A DNA stretch of 55,986 nt from Aestuariibacter salexigens DSM 15300 (GCF_000429145.1 NZ_AUBH01000015.1:1-55986); one strand, 5' to 3'; shown: positions 36,675-43,766, numbered from the stretch's first letter. The notes: generated from the letters alone by a model not told the origin. Program-made: numbers and translations.

Positions 36675-38999
36675 TCATGAAGACGTTTTTTGAGGCGAAA
36701 TGCCGCACAGCAGCAGCGCATAATGAAATGAGGAGACATTGCTCAAATAAATGATGTGCGTATAGGCCGACTGCAAGGTGAGCAGCTTTTCATGACTCTC
36801 CAGATCTATTTTAGATAATTGGGCCAATCTTTTCTGAGTTAGCGGGGTGTCAGCGTCTTCACATTTTATCGCTGTCACCTGGGTAACGCAGATAGATAGC
36901 GCTTTTTTATTCATATAGGCGCTGAGTTGCTCACGCACTTTACCAAACAAAAAGTCGTTCTCCTTAACAAAAATGATACGTTTATCAGCGCCTCTTACTG
37001 CATGAATGATATGGGCTTCACGCTGACTCTTTTTAAGCAAATTGGTCAATAGCTGGGAGGCAGGTTTGCTGCTGTCTTTATCAGCAAAGAAACCGTCTAA
37101 CAGCACCTGACTGCCAAGCCGGGAAAAGGGTTGTAAATCAGGTGACTCATCCTGCATGTAGACTGTTTTCAGCCGGTCCAGAACATGCCTGTTCTTTGTT
37201 ACCACAATACCCGCGCAGGGCAGGTAACGTATGGAAATATCCCATAAAAAGCGGTGAATACTGCGCTGCTTGCGAGTCACATCGACTTGTTTGAAATAGG
37301 TACGGTCGGATTCGAACAAGCGGCTAAATGATGCGCGGGAAGCATCTTCCTGTTTTCTTACCACTGACAGCCTGAGTACCCGGGTGCGTTCATCATAATC
37401 GACAATTGAATACTTCAGACGGTTAAGTTTTAGCTCAGGTACTGACACACGAACATGGCCGGAACGTTTAAAGCCCTCGCTTGAGTGCAGGGTAATCTTG
37501 AGTCCGCTGGCAGACAGGTCGTTCAATGTGGCTGGCAGGGAGGCGAGGACGCCTGCGTGGACCTTAGCCTGTTTTTCCATCAGATATCGGGGTTCAGCTC
37601 TTCTGTCGGCATCGGCTTCAACGATAATATTAATGGGTTGCCGAGCTTCATTGTCGATAATCGCGCTGGAAAAGGGTTTAAAAGGATCCGGTTCGCTGAC
37701 TTGCAGCTTGCCTACCCACGCCGAGATATCACGGCAGAACAGCACATGGCTGACCGCGTCAAGTTCAGGATTATCACTGGCGAGCATGTCATGAATGGCA
37801 AAGGCCGTATCCTTGTCGGCGGTTTTAACAAATGACAATCTACAATGCATGACGCTAAGACTTTCATTTTTTACCGCCATACTGATGAATTGCTTCAGTA
37901 ATTGATTGGAAAAGAGCTCCCTGTGCGTGGCGACCACGGTGACCGGGTCGGCTTTGGTTTGAAAAGTGCCTCTTAATAAGAATGCTTCATTATGCTGCTT
38001 CAGCTCCTTCATGATGCGATTGAAAATGCGCTTTCCCGGTAAATGCTGCAGTGTCTCGAAACCCAGGTTGCTACTCAGGTTTGCTGACGTGACAAGCGCA
38101 TAGAGCGGCGTGAAGCTGGTGTTATCAGAGTGAATGAACACCGGTATCCATGGACTGGTTGCTAATACCTTGTCTCGTTCCAAATCCTGAATAACCCGTT
38201 CAATCTCAAGGTCCCGTTGCAGAGGAAACTGGTGTTTGACGCTGGCAATATAGTGTTTCCACTTTTGAACCAGCTTGTTGGGGGCATCTGACTTAAACGT
38301 AAAGGTGGTTTCAAAGCGCGACATGGCCTTGTTAAATTCACTTTTACCGCGTTCAAAGCTGATTTGCGTGCCTTTGCTCACCAGCCCCGGCACATCCGGA
38401 AAAGTAAACGACAGGGTCATACGGTCAGATTCGACAACCGGGGCGCGCTTGGTTTCGACCACCATGCCAGAAAAGTTCAGCGCGGCTACCGGACAACTTT
38501 TGCCTTTCTCAAAGTCTATGCTAAGCACCGAAAAGTTCGGTCGTACTGCCAGGTCCTGTGCGAAGTCAATATCCTTAATAGACTGTGCTTCAACGGAAAA
38601 CGCATCAACGATCTTTTTTTGTTGCTCACGCTTGATATGTGACTGGTAATGCTCCGAATTCATGACTGACTCGAAAACGCCCACCGTATAACGATCCAGA
38701 TAGCGAGAGGTCTCTTTCTTAAGGATTTCCTGACCGACCTTGTCCAGCCGCATAGGAATACCAAAGTGCTTGAATTTCATTACCGGGAATTCAGCAAACT
38801 GGGAGTTATCGGCTGACGCGTCGGTCAGCGAGGTCAGACGAATGACTTCGTCCTTAATGATGCTGCGGACTTTACTTGGTATGCGAGAAGAGAATTTATT
38901 AAGCCCCTCGAGCAGGCGGTTGTCCTGCTGATAGGGAATAAGCGCATTTATCAGTGCCTGATACTGTTTGAGGGTGTCCGATTCTGAACTGTCTGTCAT
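36675..38999 (-). CDS. Large PilZ-domain protein (c-di-GMP receptor candidate)
   Basis: 774 aa, far longer than a simple PilZ protein. A canonical PilZ domain lies at about 460-570, with the c-di-GMP motifs RRAEPR (starting near 465) and LNDLSASGLKI. An earlier segment (~170-270: CPVAALNFSGMVVETK and following beta strands) looks like a degenerate second PilZ-like barrel. The rest is mixed alpha/beta with no membrane helix or signal, so cytoplasmic. Similar long proteins occur in Alteromonadales and Vibrionales without known function. It is upstream of, and probably co-transcribed with, DUF2252. Confidence 0.8.
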   Translation of the reverse strand: MTDSSESDTLKQYQALINALIPYQQDNRLLEGLNKFSSRIPSKVRSIIKDEVIRLTSLTDASADNSQFAEFPVMKFKHFGIPMRLDKVGQEILKKETSRYLDRYTVGVFESVMNSEHYQSHIKREQQKKIVDAFSVEAQSIKDIDFAQDLAVRPNFSVLSIDFEKGKSCPVAALNFSGMVVETKRAPVVESDRMTLSFTFPDVPGLVSKGTQISFERGKSEFNKAMSRFETTFTFKSDAPNKLVQKWKHYIASVKHQFPLQRDLEIERVIQDLERDKVLATSPWIPVFIHSDNTSFTPLYALVTSANLSSNLGFETLQHLPGKRIFNRIMKELKQHNEAFLLRGTFQTKADPVTVVATHRELFSNQLLKQFISMAVKNESLSVMHCRLSFVKTADKDTAFAIHDMLASDNPELDAVSHVLFCRDISAWVGKLQVSEPDPFKPFSSAIIDNEARQPINIIVEADADRRAEPRYLMEKQAKVHAGVLASLPATLNDLSASGLKITLHSSEGFKRSGHVRVSVPELKLNRLKYSIVDYDERTRVLRLSVVRKQEDASRASFSRLFESDRTYFKQVDVTRKQRSIHRFLWDISIRYLPCAGIVVTKNRHVLDRLKTVYMQDESPDLQPFSRLGSQVLLDGFFADKDSSKPASQLLTNLLKKSQREAHIIHAVRGADKRIIFVKENDFLFGKVREQLSAYMNKKALSICVTQVTAIKCEDADTPLTQKRLAQLSKIDLESHEKLLTLQSAYTHIIYLSNVSSFHYALLLCGISPQKTSS

Positions 39000-39072
39000 C
39001 GGGTACGTCTGTCTGGAATGCTCAACTTACCCTTCGTGTATATCATACAATGCGACGCTTAACATGCAGATT

Positions 39073-39621
39073 TTATGACCCCGAGCTAGCGGAGGGAGTG
39101 GTGTAGGCGTCGGTATTCCATAGCGGCACGGTAGAAATACTGTGTTTAAAACTACCCGACGTTTCTTTGGTTGAATAAGACAGATAAATCAGGGTTTGCG
39201 CGTCAGCATCATAAATACGACGAATTTTCATGTACTTGAAAAACACGCTTTTTGATTTTCTAAACACCACTTCACCTGAGTCGGACTTATCAATGCTGGT
39301 AAGCATGGCTTTAGTAATAGGTCCGGTCTGACGACAGGCGATAGCGCTGTCAGACGGGTCAGAAAAGCTTAAGTTCGCTTCGATACTGGATACATGGCAG
39401 GTAACGCCCGTCACAACAGGATCGACCAACGCATCTATTTTGATGTCTTTGGTGGTGAATACGCCAAGTGACACATCTCCAACTTCGCTGTCGCTGCAGG
39501 CGGTCAGCATACCGCTAGACAATATAACAAGTAAGCAAGAGAGAAAAGATGAGCGAGACGCCAAGTTATTGTTAAGAAATCCTGTTTGCATAAGTTGTTT
39601 GCTGACGTGTTGGCAATACAA
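39073..39621 (-). CDS. creA: CreA family protein, lipoprotein form
   Basis: 182 aa at most; the start at M11 (39591) is equally possible. Hydrophobic signal with lipobox MLTAC. The CreA core is clear: VGDVSLGVFTTKDIKIDAL, DPVVTGVTCHVSS, SFSDPSDSAIACRQTGPI, SVFFKYMKIRRIYDADAQTLIYLSYSTK. Small periplasmic family of unknown function. It starts 9-39 bases downstream of the 66-aa membrane protein gene, so it may be in that transcript. Confidence 0.88.
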   Translation of the reverse strand: MYCQHVSKQLMQTGFLNNNLASRSSFLSCLLVILSSGMLTACSDSEVGDVSLGVFTTKDIKIDALVDPVVTGVTCHVSSIEANLSFSDPSDSAIACRQTGPITKAMLTSIDKSDSGEVVFRKSKSVFFKYMKIRRIYDADAQTLIYLSYSTKETSGSFKHSISTVPLWNTDAYTTPSASSGS

Positions 39622-39630
39622 CCCAGTATG

Positions 39631-39831
39631 TCAGCTCGCTTTTTTTATGCAATCCTCAACGTCAGTGCTGGATGAACGTTTTTCGGTTATCGATGCCAGC
39701 AACAAAAACAGTAAACCAGTTTGTAGTTCACTGAGAAACAGACTGTTTTCTTCGCCATTAAAAAGCGACCAAATCGCTCTGGCAAAAAATATTGCGACGC
39801 CGATCAGATATATCGGTCGAAGTTGTTGCAT
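39631..39831 (-). CDS. 66-aa two-helix membrane protein, candidate immunity protein
   Basis: GAGG lies nine bases before the ATG at 39829-39831. Helix one is residues ~5-23 (RPIYLIGVAIFFARAIWSLF) and helix two ~33-48 (LQTGLLFLLLAS), with a short acidic loop and a basic/acidic tail. No family recognised. It is encoded directly downstream of two double-glycine peptide genes, after a hairpin. Size, topology and position are those of small bacteriocin immunity proteins, but there is no sequence proof. Alternatively it belongs with creA just downstream. Confidence 0.6.
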   Translation of the reverse strand: MQQLRPIYLIGVAIFFARAIWSLFNGEENSLFLSELQTGLLFLLLASITEKRSSSTDVEDCIKKAS

Positions 39832-39856
39832 CAGTACAATCCTCTCTATGAATTGA

Positions 39857-39881
39857 AGGGGTTTCAGTAAATGAAACCCCT
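39857..39881 (-). terminator. Strong hairpin between peptide genes and 66-aa gene
   Basis: Perfect 10-bp stem AGGGGTTTCA / TGAAACCCCT with a five-base loop. On the minus strand it is followed by TCAATT, a poor T-tract. It may partially terminate, giving much more peptide than immunity mRNA, or protect the upstream mRNA 3' end. Confidence 0.55.
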
Positions 39882-39893
39882 AAAGCTGCATTG

Positions 39894-40052
39894 TTAGTTT
39901 CGATTAGTATTGCCGTACTGCGAGTAAATTGAATCGCTGATGTTGGCTTGTTGGGCGAAAAACGCACCCAGTTCATAAAAGAAACCACCGCCTGATACGT
40001 GCGCTATCTGCTCGTCAGTTAACGCTTCTAAGTTAATTTTTTCTGTATACAT
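39894..40052 (-). CDS. Double-glycine-leader bacteriocin-like peptide B (52 aa)
   Basis: The ATG at 40050-40052 is preceded by AAGG, which overlaps the stop of peptide A, so translation is coupled. The leader MYTEKINLEALTDEQIAHVS-GG has L at -12, I at -7, V at -4 and GG at -2/-1 relative to cleavage. The ~30-residue core is aromatic and Gly-containing (FFYELGAFFAQQ) and ends ISDSIYSQYGNTNRN, a pattern shared with peptide A. A longer in-frame start 57 bases upstream has no ribosome site and would overlap peptide A. An export substrate of a C39-type ABC transporter is expected; none is in the window. Confidence 0.72.
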   Translation of the reverse strand: MYTEKINLEALTDEQIAHVSGGGFFYELGAFFAQQANISDSIYSQYGNTNRN

Positions 40053-40062
40053 GACGCTAACC

Positions 40063-40197
40063 TTATCGTCTGTTTTCGGTGAAGCCGAGATAAAAATCAT
40101 AAGCTGCATCAGAGATTGCGATGGCTACAGCAACATGTGCCCAGGTTCCGCCGCTTACCTGTTGCAACTCGTCGTTCGATAATTGTGAAATATCCAT
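40063..40197 (-). CDS. Double-glycine-leader bacteriocin-like peptide A (44 aa)
   Basis: ATG at 40195-40197 with AAGGA eight bases upstream, TAA at 40063-40065. The leader MDISQLSNDELQQVS-GG is a textbook class II leader (L -12, S -11, E -8, L -7, V -4, G -2, G -1). The 27-residue core is a hydrophobic Ala/Val/Ile helix followed by ISDAAYDFYLGFTENRR, ending basic. The core tail aligns with peptide B as ISDxxYxxY..G...NR, so the two genes look like a tandem duplication. Ten bases separate it from peptide B. Too short for usual gene callers. Confidence 0.72.
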   Translation of the reverse strand: MDISQLSNDELQQVSGGTWAHVAVAIAISDAAYDFYLGFTENRR

Positions 40198-40241
40198 AAA
40201 TCACATCCTTTTTGTCATCTGGTCGTTATTGACCATTGGAA

Positions 40242-40269
40242 ATAGTAGGGCATCGGGCGACAACGTGAA
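40242..40269 (-). promoter_or_regulatory. Candidate promoter of the peptide operon
   Basis: On the minus strand TTCACG (40269-40264), 16-bp spacer, TACTAT (40247-40242), about 45 bases upstream of the peptide A start codon. Confidence 0.45.
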
Positions 40270-40270
40270 G

Positions 40271-40286
40271 CTGTACTTGAGGACAG
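40271..40286. promoter_or_regulatory. LexA-like box (CTGT-N8-ACAG)
   Basis: CTGTACTTGAGGACAG fits the enterobacterial SOS consensus CTGT-N8-ACAG exactly at the outer bases; the centre is less AT-rich than strong sites. It abuts the -35 of the peptide promoter and overlaps the candidate -35 of the divergent META/SH3 gene. Bacteriocin genes in gammaproteobacteria are often LexA-controlled. Confidence 0.45.
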
Positions 40287-40306
40287 TTTTCACGCAGTGT
40301 TATATA
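40277..40306 (+). promoter_or_regulatory. Candidate promoter of META/SH3 gene
   Basis: TTGAGG (40277-40282), 18-bp spacer, TATATA (40301-40306). The -35 lies inside the LexA-like box. Confidence 0.4.
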
Positions 40307-40331
40307 AAATTAAGAAAATGAGGCAGGTAAG

Positions 40332-40403
40332 GTGCGGCTTATTCGTTTTTTGATTGTGCTAATAATGAGCACAAGTTACGGCGTTACGGCAGAGACTAAT
40401 TAG
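40332..40403 (+). pseudogene. Signal-peptide exon-like start of META/SH3 protein ending in TAG
   Basis: GTG 40332 has GAGG eight bases upstream. It encodes a clean 23-residue Sec signal (MRLIRFLIVLIMSTSYGVTA then ETN), then TAG at 40401-40403. The same frame continues without gap as LLEGKWQFVEF, the start of the META domain. The gene therefore appears to be one secreted protein interrupted by an amber codon right after the signal cleavage site. Confidence 0.65.
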
Positions 40404-41369
40404 TTGCTTGAAGGAAAATGGCAGTTCGTTGAGTTTGTGTCGATGAGTGATGAGGTTGGCAAAAAGACTCCTCTGGACGCTTCCCAATATCAAATGGATC
40501 TCGGTAGCGAGGGAAAAGTCACCATGGTACTCGATTGCAACAGAGGTCGAGGTAACTGGCAGGCTACTTTTTCGGACAATTCACTTTCAGGGCAATTCCG
40601 ATTTGGACCAATGGCCATGACGAAGGCTTTGTGTGGGCCTGACAATCTCGAGCAATTTGTTGCAGCGCAACTGGGATACATCAGATCTTTTGTGCTTGAA
40701 GGCGACTGGCTCTATCTGAATTTAATGGCCGATGGTGGCACCCTGGTTTGGCGGCGCGTAGTGAATAATGCAGATAAGTTGACCGTGAGCCCAACTGGAG
40801 GCGGTCCGAGAAACTGGCAGGTGGTAAATATCGACACTGCACTAAACGTGCGTCAACAACCTTCATTACACGCTGCCATTATCGGACAACTTAAAAATGG
40901 AGCGTTACTTTACAATCTGAATGGCTGCGTAGCAGGAGAAGGCATGACCTGGTGTGATATTCAGCCTCTGGTAGGCGGTGTTCGCGGCTATGTGTCACTT
41001 GATTATATTCAACCTGCGGTGGCTCCAAACGGAGCAGTAGTTTACGGCGAGGATGACTCGGCACTGCGTGCCGGGCAGAGGGAGTTTGATGCGACCGGAC
41101 AAGTGCAATGCGCCTCGACTAAAGCGGAAGAAATATCACAGTGTGCATTTGGTGTTGCTCGTTCAGGCTCAGGTTATGCAACGGTTGTGATCACCAAGTC
41201 AGATGGCAGGAAACGCGCAGTCTATTTTGTACTTGGTCAAGCCATTGGTGCTAGCACCAGTCAGGCAGACTGGGGAGAGTTTTCAGCGACGCGAGATGCT
41301 GACGTTCATATTATTCAGGTGGGAAATGAGCGTTATGAGATACCTGATGCGGTGGTGTTTGGGGGATGA
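40404..41369 (+). CDS. META-domain / SH3b-domain protein body (leader cut by TAG)
   Basis: 321 codons open after the TAG. Residues 1-~110 resemble a META (HslJ-like) domain (LEGKWQFVEF, VLDCNRGRGNWQATF, LSGQFRFGPMAMTKALCG, LYLNL). A bacterial SH3b domain follows (~135-205: ALNVRQQPSLHAAIIGQLKNGALL, CDIQPLVGGVRGYVSLDYI). A ~110-residue C-terminal region has no recognised family. The TTG at 40404 has no ribosome site, so without readthrough this body is probably poorly translated or cytoplasmic. Normal function would be periplasmic or cell-wall binding. A T-tailed hairpin follows about 75 bases after the stop. Confidence 0.65.
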   Translation: MLEGKWQFVEFVSMSDEVGKKTPLDASQYQMDLGSEGKVTMVLDCNRGRGNWQATFSDNSLSGQFRFGPMAMTKALCGPDNLEQFVAAQLGYIRSFVLEGDWLYLNLMADGGTLVWRRVVNNADKLTVSPTGGGPRNWQVVNIDTALNVRQQPSLHAAIIGQLKNGALLYNLNGCVAGEGMTWCDIQPLVGGVRGYVSLDYIQPAVAPNGAVVYGEDDSALRAGQREFDATGQVQCASTKAEEISQCAFGVARSGSGYATVVITKSDGRKRAVYFVLGQAIGASTSQADWGEFSATRDADVHIIQVGNERYEIPDAVVFGG

Positions 41370-41381
41370 TGATTTAACCAC

Positions 41382-41395
41382 GCTGGCGGGATTTG
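41382..41395. repeat. Second copy of ssrA 3'-end sequence (candidate att scar)
   Basis: GCTGGCGGGATTTG recurs exactly at 41553-41566, inside the 3' end of ssrA, 171 bp away in the same orientation. Duplicated 3' ends of ssrA are the usual trace of integrase-mediated insertion at this gene. No integrase is seen here. Confidence 0.45.
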
Positions 41396-41443
41396 CTCAG
41401 ACCCTCCATGGTCTTCGCCCTTAGGGCCAGCCTTCGGCTGTCC

Positions 41444-41464
41444 AAAAACGCTCCAGGCGTTTTT
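41444..41464 (+). terminator. Terminator downstream of META/SH3 gene
   Basis: AAAAACGC-TCCAG-GCGTTTTT stem with T-tract; A/T symmetry allows function in both directions. Confidence 0.6.
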
Positions 41465-41508
41465 GTGAACCCGGATTCGGATTCTGCGTCCACACCAACA
41501 CGACCAAA

Positions 41509-41540
41509 CAAAAAACCCCATGCCGTTGGCACAGGGTTTT
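41509..41540 (-). terminator. Terminator of ssrA
   Basis: On the minus strand ACCCTGTGCC-AAC-GGCATGGGGT followed by TTTTTT, starting just past the tmRNA 3' end. Confidence 0.8.
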
Positions 41541-41545
41541 GTATT

Positions 41546-41903
41546 TGGTGGAGCTGGCGGGATTTGAACCCGCGTCCAGAAGACGTCAACTGTTGGTACT
41601 ACATGCTTAGTTTGTCTTTTATTTAACTGCGTTGGACTCCGACAAACAGGATTCCTTGCAGCTGGCCTGAAACTATTTCGCGGTTCAACCTCAGGCAGGT
41701 TTCCCTCGCTAGTCTACTGGGATGACCTCCCGAACCTCAGCTAGCAGACAAAACTTGAGTGGGAGGGCCTATACCGGTTATTAAGCGGCTAGTGCGTAGT
41801 TTTCGTCGTTTGCGACTATTTAAATGCGGCTTTTTTAAGAGGCAAACCGCACCTCTGCATGCACCTCGAGCCTCATGAATCCTGTCGAATCCTAATCAGC
41901 CCC
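41546..41903 (-). ncRNA. ssrA: tmRNA
   Basis: 358 nt. The 5' end GGGGCTGATTAGGATTCGAC and the 3' end GGGTTCAAATCCCGCC...CCACCA form the tRNA-Ala-like domain with G3-U70-type features of tmRNA. The resume codon is GCA at 41811-41813, and the tag reads ANDENYALAA followed by TAA TAA (41778-41783), identical to the E. coli tag. It rescues stalled ribosomes with SmpB, whose gene lies 1.9 kb away on the same strand. Confidence 0.97.
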
Positions 41904-41920
41904 GAATTCTTGCGAGCGCG

Positions 41921-41948
41921 ACTTTATCACACCCGCACCTCGAATCAA
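41921..41948 (-). promoter_or_regulatory. ssrA promoter
   Basis: On the minus strand TTGATT (41948-41943), 16-bp spacer, TAAAGT (41926-41921), then a GC-rich discriminator and a short leader that RNase P would remove. Confidence 0.55.
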
Positions 41949-41982
41949 TGCTTTGTTTAATATGGGTGTAAAATTACCCGTT

Positions 41983-42408
41983 TCAACTCTTATTGGCTCC
42001 GTTTTTGTTAGTGGTTTCATCAAGCAGCGCTTTAATGCGTTCATAAGGTAAGCATTTACCCTGCGCCCATGTATTGCTTAGCACGTTTTCAAGCTTTCCT
42101 AACACACTGAGTTGGACCGTTAATTGTTCAATAAGTTTCTGCATATCGGCTTTATGTTGACTCAGTTTGGTCAGTATTTGCTGATGATCCCAATTCCCGT
42201 CGGTGTCCAGCAGCCTGGGCAGATCGTCAAGACTGAACCCCAGCTGCTGGCTCATCCGTATTAACTGCAACTGCTGTAGAGCACTTTCGTCATATTGACG
42301 GTAGCCACTGGCAGTGCGGGCGGGCTTACTGATTAGGCCTCGCTGCTCGTAGTAGCGGATCGTTGAAGTAGGCACTCCGCTGGTTTGAGAGAGTTCACCG
42401 ATTCGCAT
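41983..42408 (-). CDS. MerR-family transcriptional regulator
   Basis: 141 aa from ATG 42408 (MRIGELSQTSGVPTSTIRYYEQRGLI), the conserved family start; a longer frame would read through its own promoter. Winged helix DNA-binding domain (1-70, with GYRQYDESALQQL), long dimerisation helix (~75-120) and a short C-terminus without clustered cysteines, so not a metal sensor of the MerR/CueR kind. Divergent from an old-yellow-enzyme gene whose promoter carries the palindrome it should bind. Confidence 0.92.
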   Translation of the reverse strand: MRIGELSQTSGVPTSTIRYYEQRGLISKPARTASGYRQYDESALQQLQLIRMSQQLGFSLDDLPRLLDTDGNWDHQQILTKLSQHKADMQKLIEQLTVQLSVLGKLENVLSNTWAQGKCLPYERIKALLDETTNKNGANKS

Positions 42409-42419
42409 GAATTTCACTC

Positions 42420-42450
42420 TTGACCTTAAAGTTGACTTTAAGGTTAAAGT
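42420..42450 (+). promoter_or_regulatory. MerR-type promoter with 22-bp palindromic operator
   Basis: TTGACC (42420-42425), a long 19-bp spacer, TAAAGT (42445-42450). The spacer holds the palindrome ACCTTAAAG-TTGA-CTTTAAGGT (42423-42444). Overlong spacers containing the dyad are the hallmark of promoters that MerR proteins activate by DNA distortion. It faces the flavin oxidoreductase gene. Confidence 0.8.
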
Positions 42451-42482
42451 GTAACCTAACACGTCAGCAACGGAATACGTTT

Positions 42483-43730
42483 ATGTCATCATCTGTTTTT
42501 ACGCCTGTAACATTGCCCTGTGGTGTTGTCCTGAAAAATCGCCTCGTCAAAGCTGCGATGGAAGAAAATATGGCACGTCAGGGACAGCTTCCAGGCTCTG
42601 AATTATTCAGGCTTTACCGAGCGTGGGCTGAAGGCGGCGTGGGGCTGATTATTACCGGCAATGTGATGGTCGATCATCTCGCAATGACTGGACCAGGTGG
42701 GTTGGCTCTGGAAACACCTGAACATCTTCCGGCCTTTTCGGAAATGGCACAAAACGCAAAGCTGAATAACACCATAGCGATTATGCAAATCAATCATCCC
42801 GGTCGTCAGGTATTTGCCAGAATGGGCGGCAAAGTGCTATCGCCGTCTAATGTGCCTTTAAACATGGGGAAACATTCAAAGCTATTCGGTCAGCCGCGAG
42901 CGATGACGCTGGCCGAAATTGAAGATCTGGCGATGCGATTTGACACCACCGCAAAGCTGGCAAAGCGGGCCGGTTTTGACGGTGTTGAAGTGCATGCCGC
43001 ACATGGCTATCTGCTAGCGCAGTTTCTGTCACCTCTGACTAATAAGCGCAAAGATGAATATGGCGGCAGTATTGAAAACCGCGCGCGATTGCTGTTGGAT
43101 ATCGTCAAACGTATCAGACAATCATGCGGTAACGAATTTATCGTCTCAGTAAAACTCAACTCTGCGGATTTTCAGCGTGGCGGTTTTGACGTTGACGAAG
43201 CTGCTAACGTGGTAAAAATGTTGGAGCCTCTCAACGTTGATTTTGTTGAGCTATCAGGGGGCAGTTACGAAGCACCAGCCATGCAGGGGCGTACCGCCGA
43301 TCAGCGCACCCTGGCGCGAGAAGCCTATTTTCTTGAATTCGCGCAACGTATCGCCAAAGACACCAGCATTGCGATAATGACCACAGGAGGCATTAGCCGG
43401 CTAGAAACTGCGCATACGGTGGTGGAAAGCGGCGTGAGTTTGGTTGGCATGGCCAGTGCACTGGCATTTACCCCGGATTTGCCGAATCACTGGCAGCATG
43501 ATCCAGATAAAAATGGCATGATCCCAAAGGTGAACTGGAAAGATAAGACGCTTGCCGGTTTGGCTACGATGGCAATTATCAAACGGCAGCTACGCAGAGT
43601 AGGGGATGGCAAACGTGCCAAACCTGACAGTTCACCCTTGTGGAGTCTGATCACCGATCAAGTGCGTACATCGCGTCTGACTAAACGTTATCGGCAAAGC
43701 TTCGCAGCAGAGGTTGATAGGTTTCAATGA
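42483..43730 (+). CDS. NADH:flavin oxidoreductase / old-yellow-enzyme family
   Basis: 415 aa from ATG 42483 (MSSSVFTPVTLPCG). FMN-binding (beta/alpha)8 barrel with NRLVKAAMEENMA, QINHPGRQ, HAAHGYLLAQFLSPLTNKRKDEYGGSIENRARLLL and the phosphate-binding TTGGISR. It lacks the C-terminal NADH/Fe-S domains of 2,4-dienoyl-CoA reductase, so it is a stand-alone ene-reductase acting on alpha,beta-unsaturated carbonyls or similar electrophiles. Control by the divergent MerR regulator suggests induction by such compounds; that is inference. A bidirectional terminator follows. Confidence 0.9.
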   Translation: MSSSVFTPVTLPCGVVLKNRLVKAAMEENMARQGQLPGSELFRLYRAWAEGGVGLIITGNVMVDHLAMTGPGGLALETPEHLPAFSEMAQNAKLNNTIAIMQINHPGRQVFARMGGKVLSPSNVPLNMGKHSKLFGQPRAMTLAEIEDLAMRFDTTAKLAKRAGFDGVEVHAAHGYLLAQFLSPLTNKRKDEYGGSIENRARLLLDIVKRIRQSCGNEFIVSVKLNSADFQRGGFDVDEAANVVKMLEPLNVDFVELSGGSYEAPAMQGRTADQRTLAREAYFLEFAQRIAKDTSIAIMTTGGISRLETAHTVVESGVSLVGMASALAFTPDLPNHWQHDPDKNGMIPKVNWKDKTLAGLATMAIIKRQLRRVGDGKRAKPDSSPLWSLITDQVRTSRLTKRYRQSFAAEVDRFQ

Positions 43731-43740
43731 AGGGAAAAAT

Positions 43741-43766
43741 TAAAGCCTGAGTGACATCAGGCTTTG
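43741..43766. terminator. Bidirectional terminator between OYE gene and smpB
   Basis: AAAGCCTGA-GTGACA-TCAGGCTTT stem. On the minus strand it overlaps the last smpB codons and is followed by AATTTTT. Confidence 0.75.

Noticed and set aside
30042-40403. Genome-wide reassignment of TAG to sense
   Set aside because: Several intact genes with normal lengths and neighbours end in TAG within this window, including the genes ending at 1476, 17891, 35286, 52672 and 52691.
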